From NCBI GenBank assembly GCA_023053545.1, contig JAKZAN010000001.1, positions 7,646,565 to 7,710,564 of the forward strand: 64,000 nt of DNA. The letters are read 5' to 3'. Numbering within the stretch: the first letter of the stretch is position 1; every line of letters begins with the position of its first letter. Below, one piece after another: positions 1-11,400 of this stretch. A program made the translations under genes and the position numbers. Below the pieces are notes generated by a model. It saw only the letters and a list, made by a program, of their open reading frames with translations, searched no databases and was not told the DNA's origin. The DNA comes from Lepidurus packardi (taxonomy: Eukaryota; Arthropoda; Branchiopoda; Notostraca; Triopsidae).

Positions 1-196
1 TTTGAGGCTTTTCCGGTGAGGAATAGGCAGGGGGTTTTATACGTGTATTTGCCGCGTCCGCCGGTTGCACTGAGCTCGAACTCGGCAATGAACCAGCCTT
101 CGTTTGCGTTAGTCACTAGCGTTCCATTCTGTTGTAAAGTTGGCGGAACCACGGGCGGCCGTTGAGAGGGGCGGTTCCATGACGTCATGACGTCTC
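1..196 (-). CDS. Partial coding exon, unidentified protein (runs off the left edge)
   Basis: Read on the minus strand, the first ~196 bases hold an open frame with protein-like composition. It contains a proline-rich stretch (RPPVVPPTLQQNG), then GWFIAEFELSATGG and YTYKTPCLFLTG, and runs to the window edge. The frame stays open upstream to about 330, but there is no ATG and the acceptor is uncertain; a CAG near 196 is one candidate. The alternation of Gly, Phe, Tyr and Cys suggests an extracellular beta-type domain. I do not recognise the family, and the remainder of the gene lies outside the window. The call rests on composition and openness only. Confidence 0.35.
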
Positions 197-330
197 CGCC
201 TCTTCTGATACAACGTCCAAAATTTCGTTCATGGGAGTCTTCCAAGACATTTGTAGACAAGAACTCAAGTGCCAAGATTTTGATAAGTGATAAGAAGGCA
301 AACAGCTGATGACTTGCAAATTAGTAGCGA

Positions 331-1986
331 TGTTATAACACTGGCAGCCCGAAACAGGGAACATTAGCACTGTCCTGGCAACGATTTTCCGTCTTAAATC
401 AAATTAGATTGGAATCACAAGAGTAAATCCCATTTACGTGATTTTATGATTGACTAAGTGCCTTACTGATCCTAATTTGTGGTACAGTTTGCGATATAAC
501 TTTCCTCTAGACACCACTTTTTTCTTGTAACGCACCCAAAACTTTTGCAATTTCGCATAAATTTCGTATAATAATGCTAATAACATTTGATAATAACACA
601 AGTTTGCAAGGCAAAACTATCGATGCGCTTTCCAATAAATTAAAACGATCTTATATTTCTATTTGACTTTGATTTAATCAATTTATCTTTTGGAGAAGTC
701 CCGAAGTTTATATTTAATACTTCTGAAGATAACGTAGTAAAAACATTTATTAGTTCTGAGCAAAGGTTTATTACTTTTGGGGGGATACAACAATAAACAT
801 TCTAATAAGGAGTTTTTTGTACTTATATGGTAAAAGTAAATATTCGCATTTCCTGGTGAACACGACAACTTTCTGCGAAAAAGTTTTACTTCGTTTTTGC
901 GTTTCCTGTATTTCCCTTATTCCCTCGCGCACGCACATGGCCATGTCGTCTCCGGCAAAGGAAAGAGAACTGAGTATGGGGGGCTTTTAACGCAAATCAG
1001 GTGGGCGGAAAGGGTTTAAAAAAGCGCCGTCCTTGGAGACACGCTCGATCGTGTCAAGCTTCCCATCTTTCAGGTGTCGAACATGCTGTGCATCTAATTG
1101 CTTTGTCAATGTTGCTTTAAAGGTTTGATACAAAAGAAGTTAACGATTCTGTATTGTTCTTTCGTCTAGCTATTAAGTGCTCAAATAGCGCAGGAGCTTG
1201 GCACTCAATTCTTTTTCTTTTTTTTCCGGTAACTGTTATATTCCTTTTATCTTTCGTTGCGGAGGTAAATAAAGCCCGGTGAAAGGGGAACGAGAGGTTG
1301 ATAAACAAAAGAAAAATATAGATGGGTCCAGGGTCCATTAGGGTCAACCCTAGGGTTGCCAAGAGTTCGAACGTCAATTAGTTGCCTATTTGCTGTGGTT
1401 ATTTTCTTCTTCTGTTTCACTTTGCAAGACTGACCGATGTCCGTCAGGGAAGCATTTAAGACCCGAGCAACTGCTATTGTGTAAACAAGCGGATAGATTC
1501 CATTTGTGCGTGACTTTTGCGTCAATCTTCGTTATAGGCAGTGAACGCTATCGACAAATTACGTATGGGTGGTGGGGGATCAGGGCAAGTAATATAAGAT
1601 CTTTAATTTTCTGTACAACATGATCCCTGTTTGTACGATTAAGATAACGAACGAGTACATGCGATGCAATCGAGTAGGAAAGGGAAGAAAAACCTAACTC
1701 TTCCACTCTCTAAGAATATTACATTGCATGATCATGTATGCTAATCTAATAAAAAAAATATTATTAATATTAAAGAAGTATTATTAATACTAAGAAATAA
1801 TATTATTATTATTAGCTACAGTTCTACTTTCCAGCCCCTTACAACTATGTTAGGAAAGCGAAGGTTGCTGTTATGTTATGCGTGACACATGCCGTTACTG
1901 GAGGGAAAAGCTTGTGATTCTCGCATGGCAGCCGAGGACTCTTGGTGGGGTTCGCTAAAGGGCGTGCTTGTGTGCAAGAATGCGGA
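331..1986. other. Gene-free stretch, left flank
   Basis: No frame here looks like a real exon on either strand. It holds an AT-rich imperfect repeat (1747-1816) and a GC-richer patch around 900-1080 that could be promoter DNA of the partial minus-strand gene at the left edge. Nothing else is supported. Confidence 0.5.
1747..1816. repeat. AT-rich imperfect microsatellite
   Basis: About 70 bases of almost pure A/T built from ATT/AAT units (attattaat, attattatta). It is simple-sequence repeat without coding signal, in the flank downstream of NIPSNAP. Confidence 0.7.
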
Positions 1987-3151
1987 TCATTTCAAAGGCG
2001 AAACTGCGTGAGGCAGCAAGATTTTGCTTCGCACGGCTAGTACTAGCTCTTCTGGCAGGCCATAACCTTACAACAGGCGTGTTTTTTGTACTTGTAAATT
2101 TTGGGTTTCATTACAGGGAAAATATTTACGAACAAACGATAAGGAATGATACTTACTGCCTTGCAGAAGAGCTGCACTAAGGGTTGGATGCTGAAGGAGC
2201 AATACAGCTTGACGCAGAGGTCCAATAACGCTTTGGAAAGCTCCCACTAAATGGGATGGAGAAGCAGCTTCCTGGATTTTTAGCGTTAATAAGGAAGTCA
2301 AGGTTGTTGGAGGAGTTCTCATATCAATGAACGCCACTTCATAACAACCTAAATACAAAAGAAGAGTCTTGGAAACAGGCCGGACGTGAAGCGTTCGTTT
2401 TCGAAGTTTATTTTTACCTGACTGGGAAGGGGCAGTTATATCCGAGGAAGGCAGTAACGTGAGAACTTGGTTCTCCTGGTGGGACATCATGGGCAGTATT
2501 CTGGAGAAGTAACGTTCGATCCAAATTGGATCATTGGCCAAGGCTTTTCTAACTGACGCACGATGTTCCAAGCTATCTATGTCCATAGTTAAAGTTATAG
2601 TTAAGAGTTGGAAATTCAGTGATAAGAGAGCAATAGCGCAATTTAGTTATTTACCATATTCCCACAAATGGACAACTTCCCCAATGGCTCCTAACTCCGA
2701 AGTCCAGTACCCGATAAGCTTCGAGTGTTGCGTTCGTAGGTGAAATTCTTGCTCCGTTAATTTTAGAAATGAGGGGAATTGTTCAGGCCATATTTTATAC
2801 GTGCGCAGCTCATAAACCGGAATTGGAGTGTGTCCTTGACCACCTGCTGCACAGTGATGAAGACGGCTCCCAGCTTTAATTAAGCCTCCAAAATTAATTT
2901 GTCGACCCTTATAATAAGACACAAAATTTTTATACCCAGCCTAGTTTAGGTTATAATTTTACTTGGAACCCAGTTAACAAGCGTGCTGCTGACATGACAG
3001 CTTACAGGAATTAAACCTTTAAATCACTCACGATCTCGAGCTTCTTCCCAATCCGGGCCCACCATGAAGGAATTCTTCGTGAATATTGCCGAGTAGCGAT
3101 CGCCGAACCGCGAGAAATTAGGATCAGCAAAGCTTCATTTTTACGTCGCAT
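1987..3151 (-). CDS. NIPSNAP: NIPSNAP-family protein (NIPSNAP3-like), mitochondrial
   Basis: Five exons on the minus strand: 3151-3032, 2907-2655, 2576-2418, 2348-2157, 2051-1987. They join in phase to about 262 residues, close to the ~250 usual for NIPSNAP3. The first exon is Arg-rich and free of acidic runs at its start (MRRKNEALLILISRG), like a mitochondrial targeting peptide. The first NIPSNAP domain is plain: VYELRTYKIWPEQFPSFLKL, then HSKLIGYWTSELG, HLWEYDSLEHRASVRKAL and YFSRILPM. The second ferredoxin-like half is shorter and more divergent, but the last exon ends in LLPHAVSPLK, matching the conserved C-terminus (LLIPTSFSPLK in the human protein as I remember it). The family is associated with mitochondria and vesicle or mitophagy roles; its biochemical function is unsettled. 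It starts head-to-head with morgue. Confidence 0.88.
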
Positions 3152-3220
3152 TCGGTATGTGAAAACCTGTGATGAATATTAAATGTGTAATTAATTCGCG
3201 GAGTTATTAAATGAAGCAGT
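3152..3220. promoter_or_regulatory. Shared divergent promoter region of NIPSNAP and morgue
   Basis: Only 69 bases separate the ATG of NIPSNAP (minus strand, 3151) from the ATG of morgue (plus strand, 3221). No TATA box is visible in the gap. Both transcription starts must lie in or beside this interval, possibly overlapping the first exon of the other gene. Two short upstream ATGs precede the morgue start (3183 and 3211); the second opens a 10-codon frame that overlaps the morgue ATG. Confidence 0.55.
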
Positions 3221-4829
3221 ATGGACGACGAAAGCTTCGATGACTTCCAGCCCGAAGAACTTGATTGGATCGAAGACGCTGCTGCAACAAGGAGTGAAGA
3301 TTTTGACTACTTTGAATATGATGTAAAAAACACTGCCTTTGCATACGAGAATTACCATTAGTTAAAAAATCAGCAACTAGCCATGAGTTAAATTTCTTTC
3401 TCTTTTAGAACAGTATGTGTTTCTTCTGTGAAGGCTATTACGGACCTTGCTTTGGGCAGCCAGTTTGTCAAACTTGTCATATATTTTTGTACCCAGAAGA
3501 CGTAGACCAGCCAGAAGATGCTAGTCTTTTTAGCCAAGTAACTTATTTTTTTCTCACACACAAAAAGCATTCTAACACGTTTACAATACCTGCCCAACAG
3601 AAGTCAGACAGTGAAGATTCGGGGAATGACGAACCTTCAGATTTGGTCCTTCCTCCCCTACCAAATGCGCTTAATGGAGCACACGTAGATGCTGATGCAG
3701 AAAATGACTCAGGTGACGAGCGTCCGTCAAATTCCAACTCCAGACCTGGCGAGGAAGAAGGCTGGGGTGTTCGTCGTTTAGAACCAGGTGCTGCTCAGAT
3801 TGCGCCCGTTCCTCCTCAACGACCTATCCTAAAAATTGACAAATTAGCTGAGCGGATATCTCTGCTCTGTAGCATTCAAGAACGAAGGATTCCAGAAATA
3901 AAAAATACTTCAATCACAGCTTTACCACCCGAAGGTTTGCTATTTATTTGCGAAATCAATTCAGTTAAAACCTACTGTTTTTCTACTGTTTTCATTGTTA
4001 GTGCTGTTAAGCATATTCTCCCATTTGGACGGTTTATCGCTACTTTGTGCCAGTCGAGCTTGTAAACACTGGGGAAGCTTGCTGAAAAGGCAAATCACAC
4101 CATCTCAGTGGCAAGCATTTACTCTGAAACAGTGGCCTTTGCTGCGACCCAGGGGCGTGGTTCACGATTGGGATCAGCTCTTCGCTGATATGTAAGAAGC
4201 TCATCACTCAAACCTGAATTAGATATAAATGAAAAACAAACTTTAGGGTAGACAGCGCTCCTTGTTTGATGTGCATGGCCAATATGGCTCTAAATACGGA
4301 CCATACACACGTAGATATATGGCGAAAGAATCGACTAAAACGCGAGTTACGAAGTATTTATATCTTTTGTTATTCAAACAATCAAGTTTATATTCTATTT
4401 GTATAAGGTCTTAGTACAGATCCGCCGGAAGGTATAAGGGCGTGTCCGTTAGACGGTCTGTGTTGCCATTGGCAAGCCACTATTGCTGGTCCTGCCAACA
4501 GCCCTTATGAAGGAGGCGTGTTCTATCTCCATTTGCAAATTCCGCCGTCGTACCCCATGGTTCCGCCTGTCGTGCGTTTCTTGACCCGGGTGTTTCATCC
4601 CAACGTGAGTCGGCATGGCGATATAGGTCTAGATGCTTTGCAGCATAACTGGAGCTTAGCTTTAACTATTGCCAAAATCCTCATTTCCGTTCAAAGTCTT
4701 TTGACGGACCCCTATGTCCATGTCGCCATGGAATCTGAACCCGCCAGGTTATATACCCACGATCGAGAACGCTACGACGCTATAGCCAGAGCATGGACTT
4801 ACGCCTACGCAACGAAAGGCGTTCTGTGA
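3221..4829 (+). CDS. morgue: Morgue: zinc finger, F-box and catalytically dead E2 ubiquitin-conjugase domain
   Basis: Six exons: 3221-3322, 3409-3537, 3601-3934, 4002-4191, 4247-4353, 4408-4829, in phase, 427 residues (the fly protein is somewhat longer). Order: acidic N-terminus; Cys-rich finger near residue 37 (CFFCEGYYGPC...CQTC); Ser/Asp-rich linker; F-box near 185-235 (LPPEVLLSIFSHLDGLSLLC); then a UBC fold ending in WTYAYATKGVL. In active E2s the loop after HPN reads ICLDIL. Here it reads IGLDAL, with Gly at about residue 361 (codon 4626-4628). The same Cys-to-Gly change defines Morgue, so the domain should not form a ubiquitin thioester. Known fly Morgue binds SkpA through its F-box and promotes turnover of the apoptosis inhibitor Diap1; a similar role is inference here. 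The start is the first in-frame ATG after the divergent gap. Confidence 0.93.
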
Positions 4830-5491
4830 TTTTTGCTTTCGGCTCCCCTTTCGCCCCAAAAATTCCTAAATTAACCATTCTACTTTTTGGTTTTATTTTC
4901 TTTGTTGGAAATTCCCTTGTGTTGACAACCTGTATAAAAGCATACATGTTCAAGCCCCCGAAACAAAATGGTGCTGCTGCTTTTTCATTTGGCAATGTAT
5001 ACACGAGCCAATTTCTTGACTCCAATGCTTGTTTTTCATGTAATAAAGTAAACAGTTGCCCAATCCGCGGTTCAGATTCTGGAGTGTATGTTGCCCTATG
5101 TACAGCAATACGCTAAAAAACACCCACAATTTTCTTGTTAAATGATACGGAAAAATATTCACATAAAACCACGAGCGAAACAATCCTTTCTTTCGTTCTG
5201 GAAAGTTGGGCAAAATCATTCGAAATGGAAGATTTTTTGTTTTGTTTACCTTTTTGTTTGTTCACGGAATTTTTCTTATCCATGTCCCGTTGAAAAGAAT
5301 GAAAAGATTGCTCTATATAAAATAAGAAAAAATGCCAGCTGTGTCGTTTTATCTCCTTGGCTCGCAATTTCGAGATCTCACACATGGAAATAATTAAATT
5401 CAGTCTCCTTTGCCCGTATCTGCTCCTTTTTCAAAAAAGTGACTAGTTGTGCGTCTCCCCATCGTCCTTCTTTTTTCTTTTCTGTCCCTTG
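4830..5491. other. Intergenic, convergent 3' ends of morgue and spire
   Basis: Holds the morgue 3' UTR with an AATAAA at 5042-5047 and the spire 3' UTR on the other strand. No further gene is supported; the short frames here are AT-rich and without family-like content. Confidence 0.6.
5042..5047 (+). terminator. Poly(A) signal of morgue
   Basis: AATAAA about 210 bases after the morgue stop codon, the first canonical hexamer downstream on the plus strand. Confidence 0.55.
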
Positions 5492-8400
5492 TCATTGGTA
5501 CATGGGTAAGGTCGCCGGGTTTAGTAATAGGGGCGTGTCTAAAATGTCAGAAGTCACAGAGAACCGTCGCAGCATTTGGCGGGAATTTTGCACAATGCTC
5601 ACTATCATAGTTTTGCAGTCCCGGCAAACCGTCATTATTTCGGTCCCATCCGTGTCCGCCTTGGCCAAGGTTAGCGTACGAATCAAAGTAAATTTCCGAC
5701 TACATTTATTTTGGTTTTTAGTTTAGTTAAATGATCATGTATATTCTAGTACCTGGGCTGGACTGTCGATTGCCGGCTTAGATTTCGCTTGGGTTCGTGT
5801 ACTGGCGAGGTAAGCCACAAGGTTTGAGGGCGGAGCGTCAAACTGGCAACTTTTCGTCGTGGCAATGCGGGTGACACCGGTGCGGACGAGCCAGCACCAT
5901 TTGTTCGATTAATCTGGTCATTTTCACTGGAGTCGATTACACTTAGAGGGCTCGTGTTGAGGCTTTCTTGCGACCGGTGGGACCGGAAAAGTTCGGCGAT
6001 AGACCATTGCGTTAATTGGTTAGCGGAGGCGGGTGGTGGTGACGTAGGACTTAGACTGGACACAGGGATAGTGGCAAACTGTTCCGTGGGAACGCGCATC
6101 TAAAAATACCGAATGACATAAAAGGAAAAATAACCTTCAATTAGCCATTAGTCACAACATTCGTGGACTCAACGGCTCAACAACGTCCGATATGCTAGGA
6201 ATTTACTATGTGATTCTTCTGTTTCCTTACTTTGGAGCAACATTTGGTGCAGATGTTCCGTTGGCACAGCCGGCAGACATGGGCCCAGGGTCCGAACAGT
6301 CCAAATCGGGTTTTGAGGCAGAGAAAGCAGACTTTGCCCTTTGCGGCATCCTGCTTGACGGCCATATCTAGTGGCAGCGACTCCAGTTCGGCTTTCGTTA
6401 AGACGTTACGGATATGCATGAGTTCTTCTAAGGTGAGGGCGATACAATCCATATCACGCTGGAAGTGTTGGGAAGCTAAAAATTCTTCCTGAACGGAATG
6501 GAAAGGCGAGTCCGGTAAAGGACACGAGGTGGGACCCGAGGAAAGCGAACTCGACGAGCTTGAATGTTGACGTGAAGCCGGCTGGGAAGACGCTAAAGAA
6601 TGCAAGCCTGTTGTGGGGTAAGCCAAACTGTGTCGCCGTGGCGTTTCATCGATAGCTAAATGAAAATAAAAAAGAAGGGAAAATACAGTACCGTTTACTA
6701 ATCTGAACTCGGGATCAAATACGCATATTTTAGAGGAGCATTGCAGGGGGTTAATAAATGAAGACTTAAGTAGCCAGGGGACTTACGTGTGCGTACAAAA
6801 TGAGGTTGACAAGACAAGGGACGGGGAGGTAGTAGATGTTCCCCTACGGGGGTGTCCAGGGACTCACTGCGGTCCGAGATGGGGCTATAGCAAGTGGGTG
6901 ATGGCGAAGGTGATTCCACATCCGCTAAATCGTCGTTCTCGTCCTACATTTTTAGGAATACAAAGCCCAAAAGAAAAGTTTGCATTACTGTTACGATATG
7001 GCCAGCTTATACAAACCATAGCGGGGTTGTCTCAGCATGACAACAGGATTTAGATCGATACAAAAAATCGCAAGTTTTTATTCGTATTCATTTTATTTTT
7101 ATTTGGCTGAAAACCTGTTGAACCTCCACGAAGCTCAATCAATACGAACTGACGTCAGTGCTTCACAACGTTTCAATTAACGTTCTAGCAGCTTCTGATC
7201 CTTCCCAATTAGACGAAGACGTGAGATCATGGGGAAAAAGAAAATCGTAAAAAGATACTCACCTCTTGGCTATTAGGCAGTAAAGACGCAAAATCTGCCC
7301 GGATCAGTCTCCGTGTCGGTTTGGATCTCAGCTCATCATGATTGGTAGAGGATGTCGGCGTCAAAGCAAAAGCTGGTGTAGATAAAAAAAAACACCGAAA
7401 CATAAACAACAAAAAGCCAATTAGCGTAATTCCTTCACTGGAAAGTAAATACGAGAATTGGAAATGCGATTTTTTACCACCATTAACGATCACCTCAATG
7501 TCCTCCTTGATAAACATTTCTACCTCCCGATTCAAATTTACGATGGGCGAGATAAGTGAAACTGTTCGAGGGCGTATGTGTTGGTTCTACCCCGGATAAA
7601 AAAGAACTAGTAATGTAATCGTAAATCTGTGCAGATTGCACCTCCACACAAGACTAACTCAAGGCTCTTACTAGAACGCCGTCTTTTCGTGAAGATTTAC
7701 GTTCCAAAAACCACCCACAGCAAGCTCAGGAAGAGTAGCGCGCATATGCCAGAATTTTTCACAAAAACAAGGCCACGGCCCCTAGGTTCTTACGTTTTCT
7801 CTGAACATAAGCGCAACATAATCCTGACTCTGGACCGTAAAACCCATTTCGCCCACTCCAGTACTTCATAACGCTATAAGGTGCACCTGACAAGTGTCTA
7901 AAAAGGGAAAAGCATCTCGAAATCTTCCCATTTTTCCTCGGTGGGAGGAGACAGCTTTGCGGTAACCCAACAAGAGGCGAAAAGTAAGAGAAACACTTTT
8001 TTTTTCTTAAAAATCAGCTGCGGGAATAAAGAAACTCGCTGGACGCTAATACATAACCCGCTGCATCGATTCTCCTAGCTGTGCACGCCCACAAACGCTT
8101 GTAAAAGGGGGACAAAGAGCTCTGCTGCTGGGGATTCCTAAAGTGCAAGGTCGATCGATTAAATATATCTTCCAATGAACTCGGGTTATTCTCGTAAACA
8201 TAAGCCACGATCGAACTGCGGCATACGTCATAGCATCCAAATGTTACCCAAAACTTTGTAAACTTCTAAAGAGAAAAACACCACAAAATTCGCTCAATTA
8301 GCCAAATGCCCTCATAACCTTTTTAAAAGTTTTTATCTCGCTACTTTCTTTCCCCAGGTCTGGAAATTTCCGACGCAGTAAACTGCGTTTCCTAATGACA

Positions 8401-11400
8401 ATCCTGCATAAAATGCCACTCGGGTCACAACCGAACTGAAGGCTTGACGCCTTGGCCCAGAGAGGAGAGGGGGAAACAGGTTAATGAATTTTTCTCAAGT
8501 AGGTCAAAGATGCTGCTCATCGCTGTCCAAGGAGGAAAAGTGCAGGTAAAGGAGAGAAAGAGAGAGAGAGATAAACAGCAAAGGGGAAGTTAAAACATTA
8601 TTATGGAGGTTCTTTATATGTGGATCAAAGTTTGGCCTCAAGAGCTCTCATCTCCCACTTTCCTCGCCATCCACGTAACTGGCAAGACACGAAGCTTGCC
8701 CCTGCCCACGACCAAAGCTACTCTGACCTACTCCGTTAACTTTGCACGCAGTTTCAAGCCCATAGTCGATAGGTTCAATACCCATACCCATACTGTCGCC
8801 TGTTCTGGCACGTTAACTACCAGCGTTAACTACCAGTTCTATATATGGCTGAATTTTTTTCTTTTCTTTTTTCCTTCTTTTTTACCTGACGTCTTGGGTA
8901 CGACTAAAGATTTCGTGGGTCGGAGTCCACGGTGATCATGCAGACGGATGGATTCCATAAGCAGCTCGACAGGAGTGGAAACCTTCCTAGCTGGACGCAA
9001 TCGACGTTCCGAAGCCTGCGTAAAACCAGACAGGAAAGAAACCAAAAGAAAAACACAGCTTACTATATGTACAAACCCCAAATGATAGTCATCTGTTTTA
9101 TGCAAGAGAACATTCTTGAAGAAATGGAAGAAAAATACAAAATTCCTAGGCTTCCCAAATTTACGGGAGTATTCCCAAATACAAAAGAAGCATTGTCATA
9201 GCTTGGACTTTCCGAGTCTAAAGAAGCACGTGGTTGTACTCGGGCCTTACAATGCGACAACCCAAAGTTAATCAAACAAATTACGGTATAAGGACAACAG
9301 ACGCTGCACAGACAATCACCGTTCTTTCTATCCAATAGACAAAGTTTTTTTCAGATTAAGAAAAATTTGTTTATCTTCTGAACTTTCCGTAACGGTCGAG
9401 ATAAGACTAAAAACTAAAGAAATATACCGAAGTCATCAGTCATATGGGAGCTTGTCCTTGAAGAGGCATGAGTAAGCTTTATATACAAAAATGCTCGTTT
9501 ACTTCTTAACTTAGAGCTGCCTGTCTTTTATGGGATGGGTGCAGTTTGTTGGTAGCTTCCAGGGGACCTATTATGTAAAGTCAGCTTTTTATTTACCTTG
9601 CGAAGGGGAGGTCTGGAGCGAATGAACTCTAGAATGACAGCATGTGCATCTTTCCGTATCCGCGCCGGCATTTCGGGCTGCAAAGGTACTTGTCGCAGTT
9701 TGTAGCGTCGCGATCGGATGTCGTCCATCAAGATTTCATAAGGCGTCATTTCATACTCGATGGGCATGCGCTGGTGCTCCGTCTTTTTCAGCTTCACGCC
9801 GTTGCGCAAATCACGCATCACTTGAACCCAGAACTCGGCCTTTAAAAACCAAGAGAACAATAATAACATTATAAACCTGAATTTCTAGTATACGATGGAA
9901 CATGGCACAAAAAGCTGAACGTGGAAAAGAAGGAGGAAACTGGTTCCAAATCAACGTTTTCAATAATTCCCTTAAAAAAGCCCCAAATGGGATCACTTCC
10001 CGTCTCGCGGACCTTAAAAACGAAACAAAACGCTTGGAAAACAGTACCAAGTCCCGTTAAGGTGTTAAAAGGTTCAAGTTCAATCCCGCCAACCCACCAA
10101 TGACCTTTCCCTGTGTTGCGGTTGTGGGTCTCTCTGGATAGTCGGAATCCATGAGTACTCCAGCCAACTAAGACAAGAAGCGTGGAGGAAAACGAAAAAA
10201 AAGAGGTTCAAAAGTCAAAGGTTGACGAATTGCTGGAAACCCATGAATGGGAAAAACAAACCAAACCTCAGACATGCAACAGACAACCTTGAACTTCATG
10301 GCGAATTGCCTATACAGCTATGCGGTGGGTAAATTCATGCACCTTTCGCCCATTAGGGCCTCGATTTCTTTCCCAATGATGCGTGGTAAATACAACAAGG
10401 AAAAAGGGTTTTGGTTCTGACGAAATTAAAAAAAAAAAGCTTAGATAGAAAATTTCAAAAAGCCTACCCAGTCGGCCAGGTCTAATTTTTCCAATTCGGC
10501 GCCCGTATCCATGGCTTCAGCTCGGGTTCGGAGATGCTGTAATTGTCCCGATCCTTCGGTAACTCTTTCGAGAAAATTGGAGAGCTCCAAAGCTTCTGCT
10601 ACCAATGCTCGGCAAACAGCCCGGAAATGAACGTCTGCAGACTCGCATCCCGACCGTAAACCTTGGGCCTCGCACCGCTGAAAGGTAAGAACACGAGTAA
10701 TTAATCCCCTGCAAGTTGCAGATAATACAGTCATAAAAATAATCTCCACAGCGTGGCAAAAAATCACATTTGGAACCTGCTCTACAGCCAAAGCTACTGA
10801 GTATATACCCCAGGGCCTCAACCAAAGGAATTTCACATACCCATCAGAATTTCCCATACCTCTTGCGTCATTTCGTTTCGTTCCTTAACAGCCTTTCATC
10901 CATTTCATCCACCATATACAAAAAGAACCAGTCCAGATCTGGTAATGATTAATATCCTCAAATATTACACTTATGTAGTGTCCTTGTCGGGAAGATAGAA
11001 AGGGGGGAGGGGGATTTCAGCTAGCTTAATACCCAGTATTGCTCAACTCTCCCACACTCCATAAATACGGCCTTACTAGTATTTTTGTTGACCCTGAAAC
11101 CCACCAGAGCACAATACCGTGTTTCACAGCGAAAACGCACGTCAGAGGAGCAAAAACTCCCCAAATCCTGTTGGCTACAAGTCCCATGGTCTTGGACTTT
11201 CGGGTTTGCGTTTGCGGAAGTCCAAATCCAAACCTTACCATTGGGTATTGAGCACTTTCATTCGTTCTTCTTTTCGTTTGGCTGGACGCTCTCCACTCCC
11301 CACACGCACGCTTAATTACCTTGGCATGGTGAGTTAAAAAGTGAAAAAGACGCAGTTCGGGGAACAAAAGCGAAAGGGAAAGGCCGCCATATTTGTTCGA

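Noticed and set aside
8545..8575. GA-rich repeat in a spire intron
   Set aside because: Very short simple sequence (GAGAGAAAGAGAGAGAG); not worth a feature.
8820..8846. Tandem 13-base duplication (CGTTAACTACCAG twice) in a spire intron
   Set aside because: Single small duplication without context; likely replication slippage.
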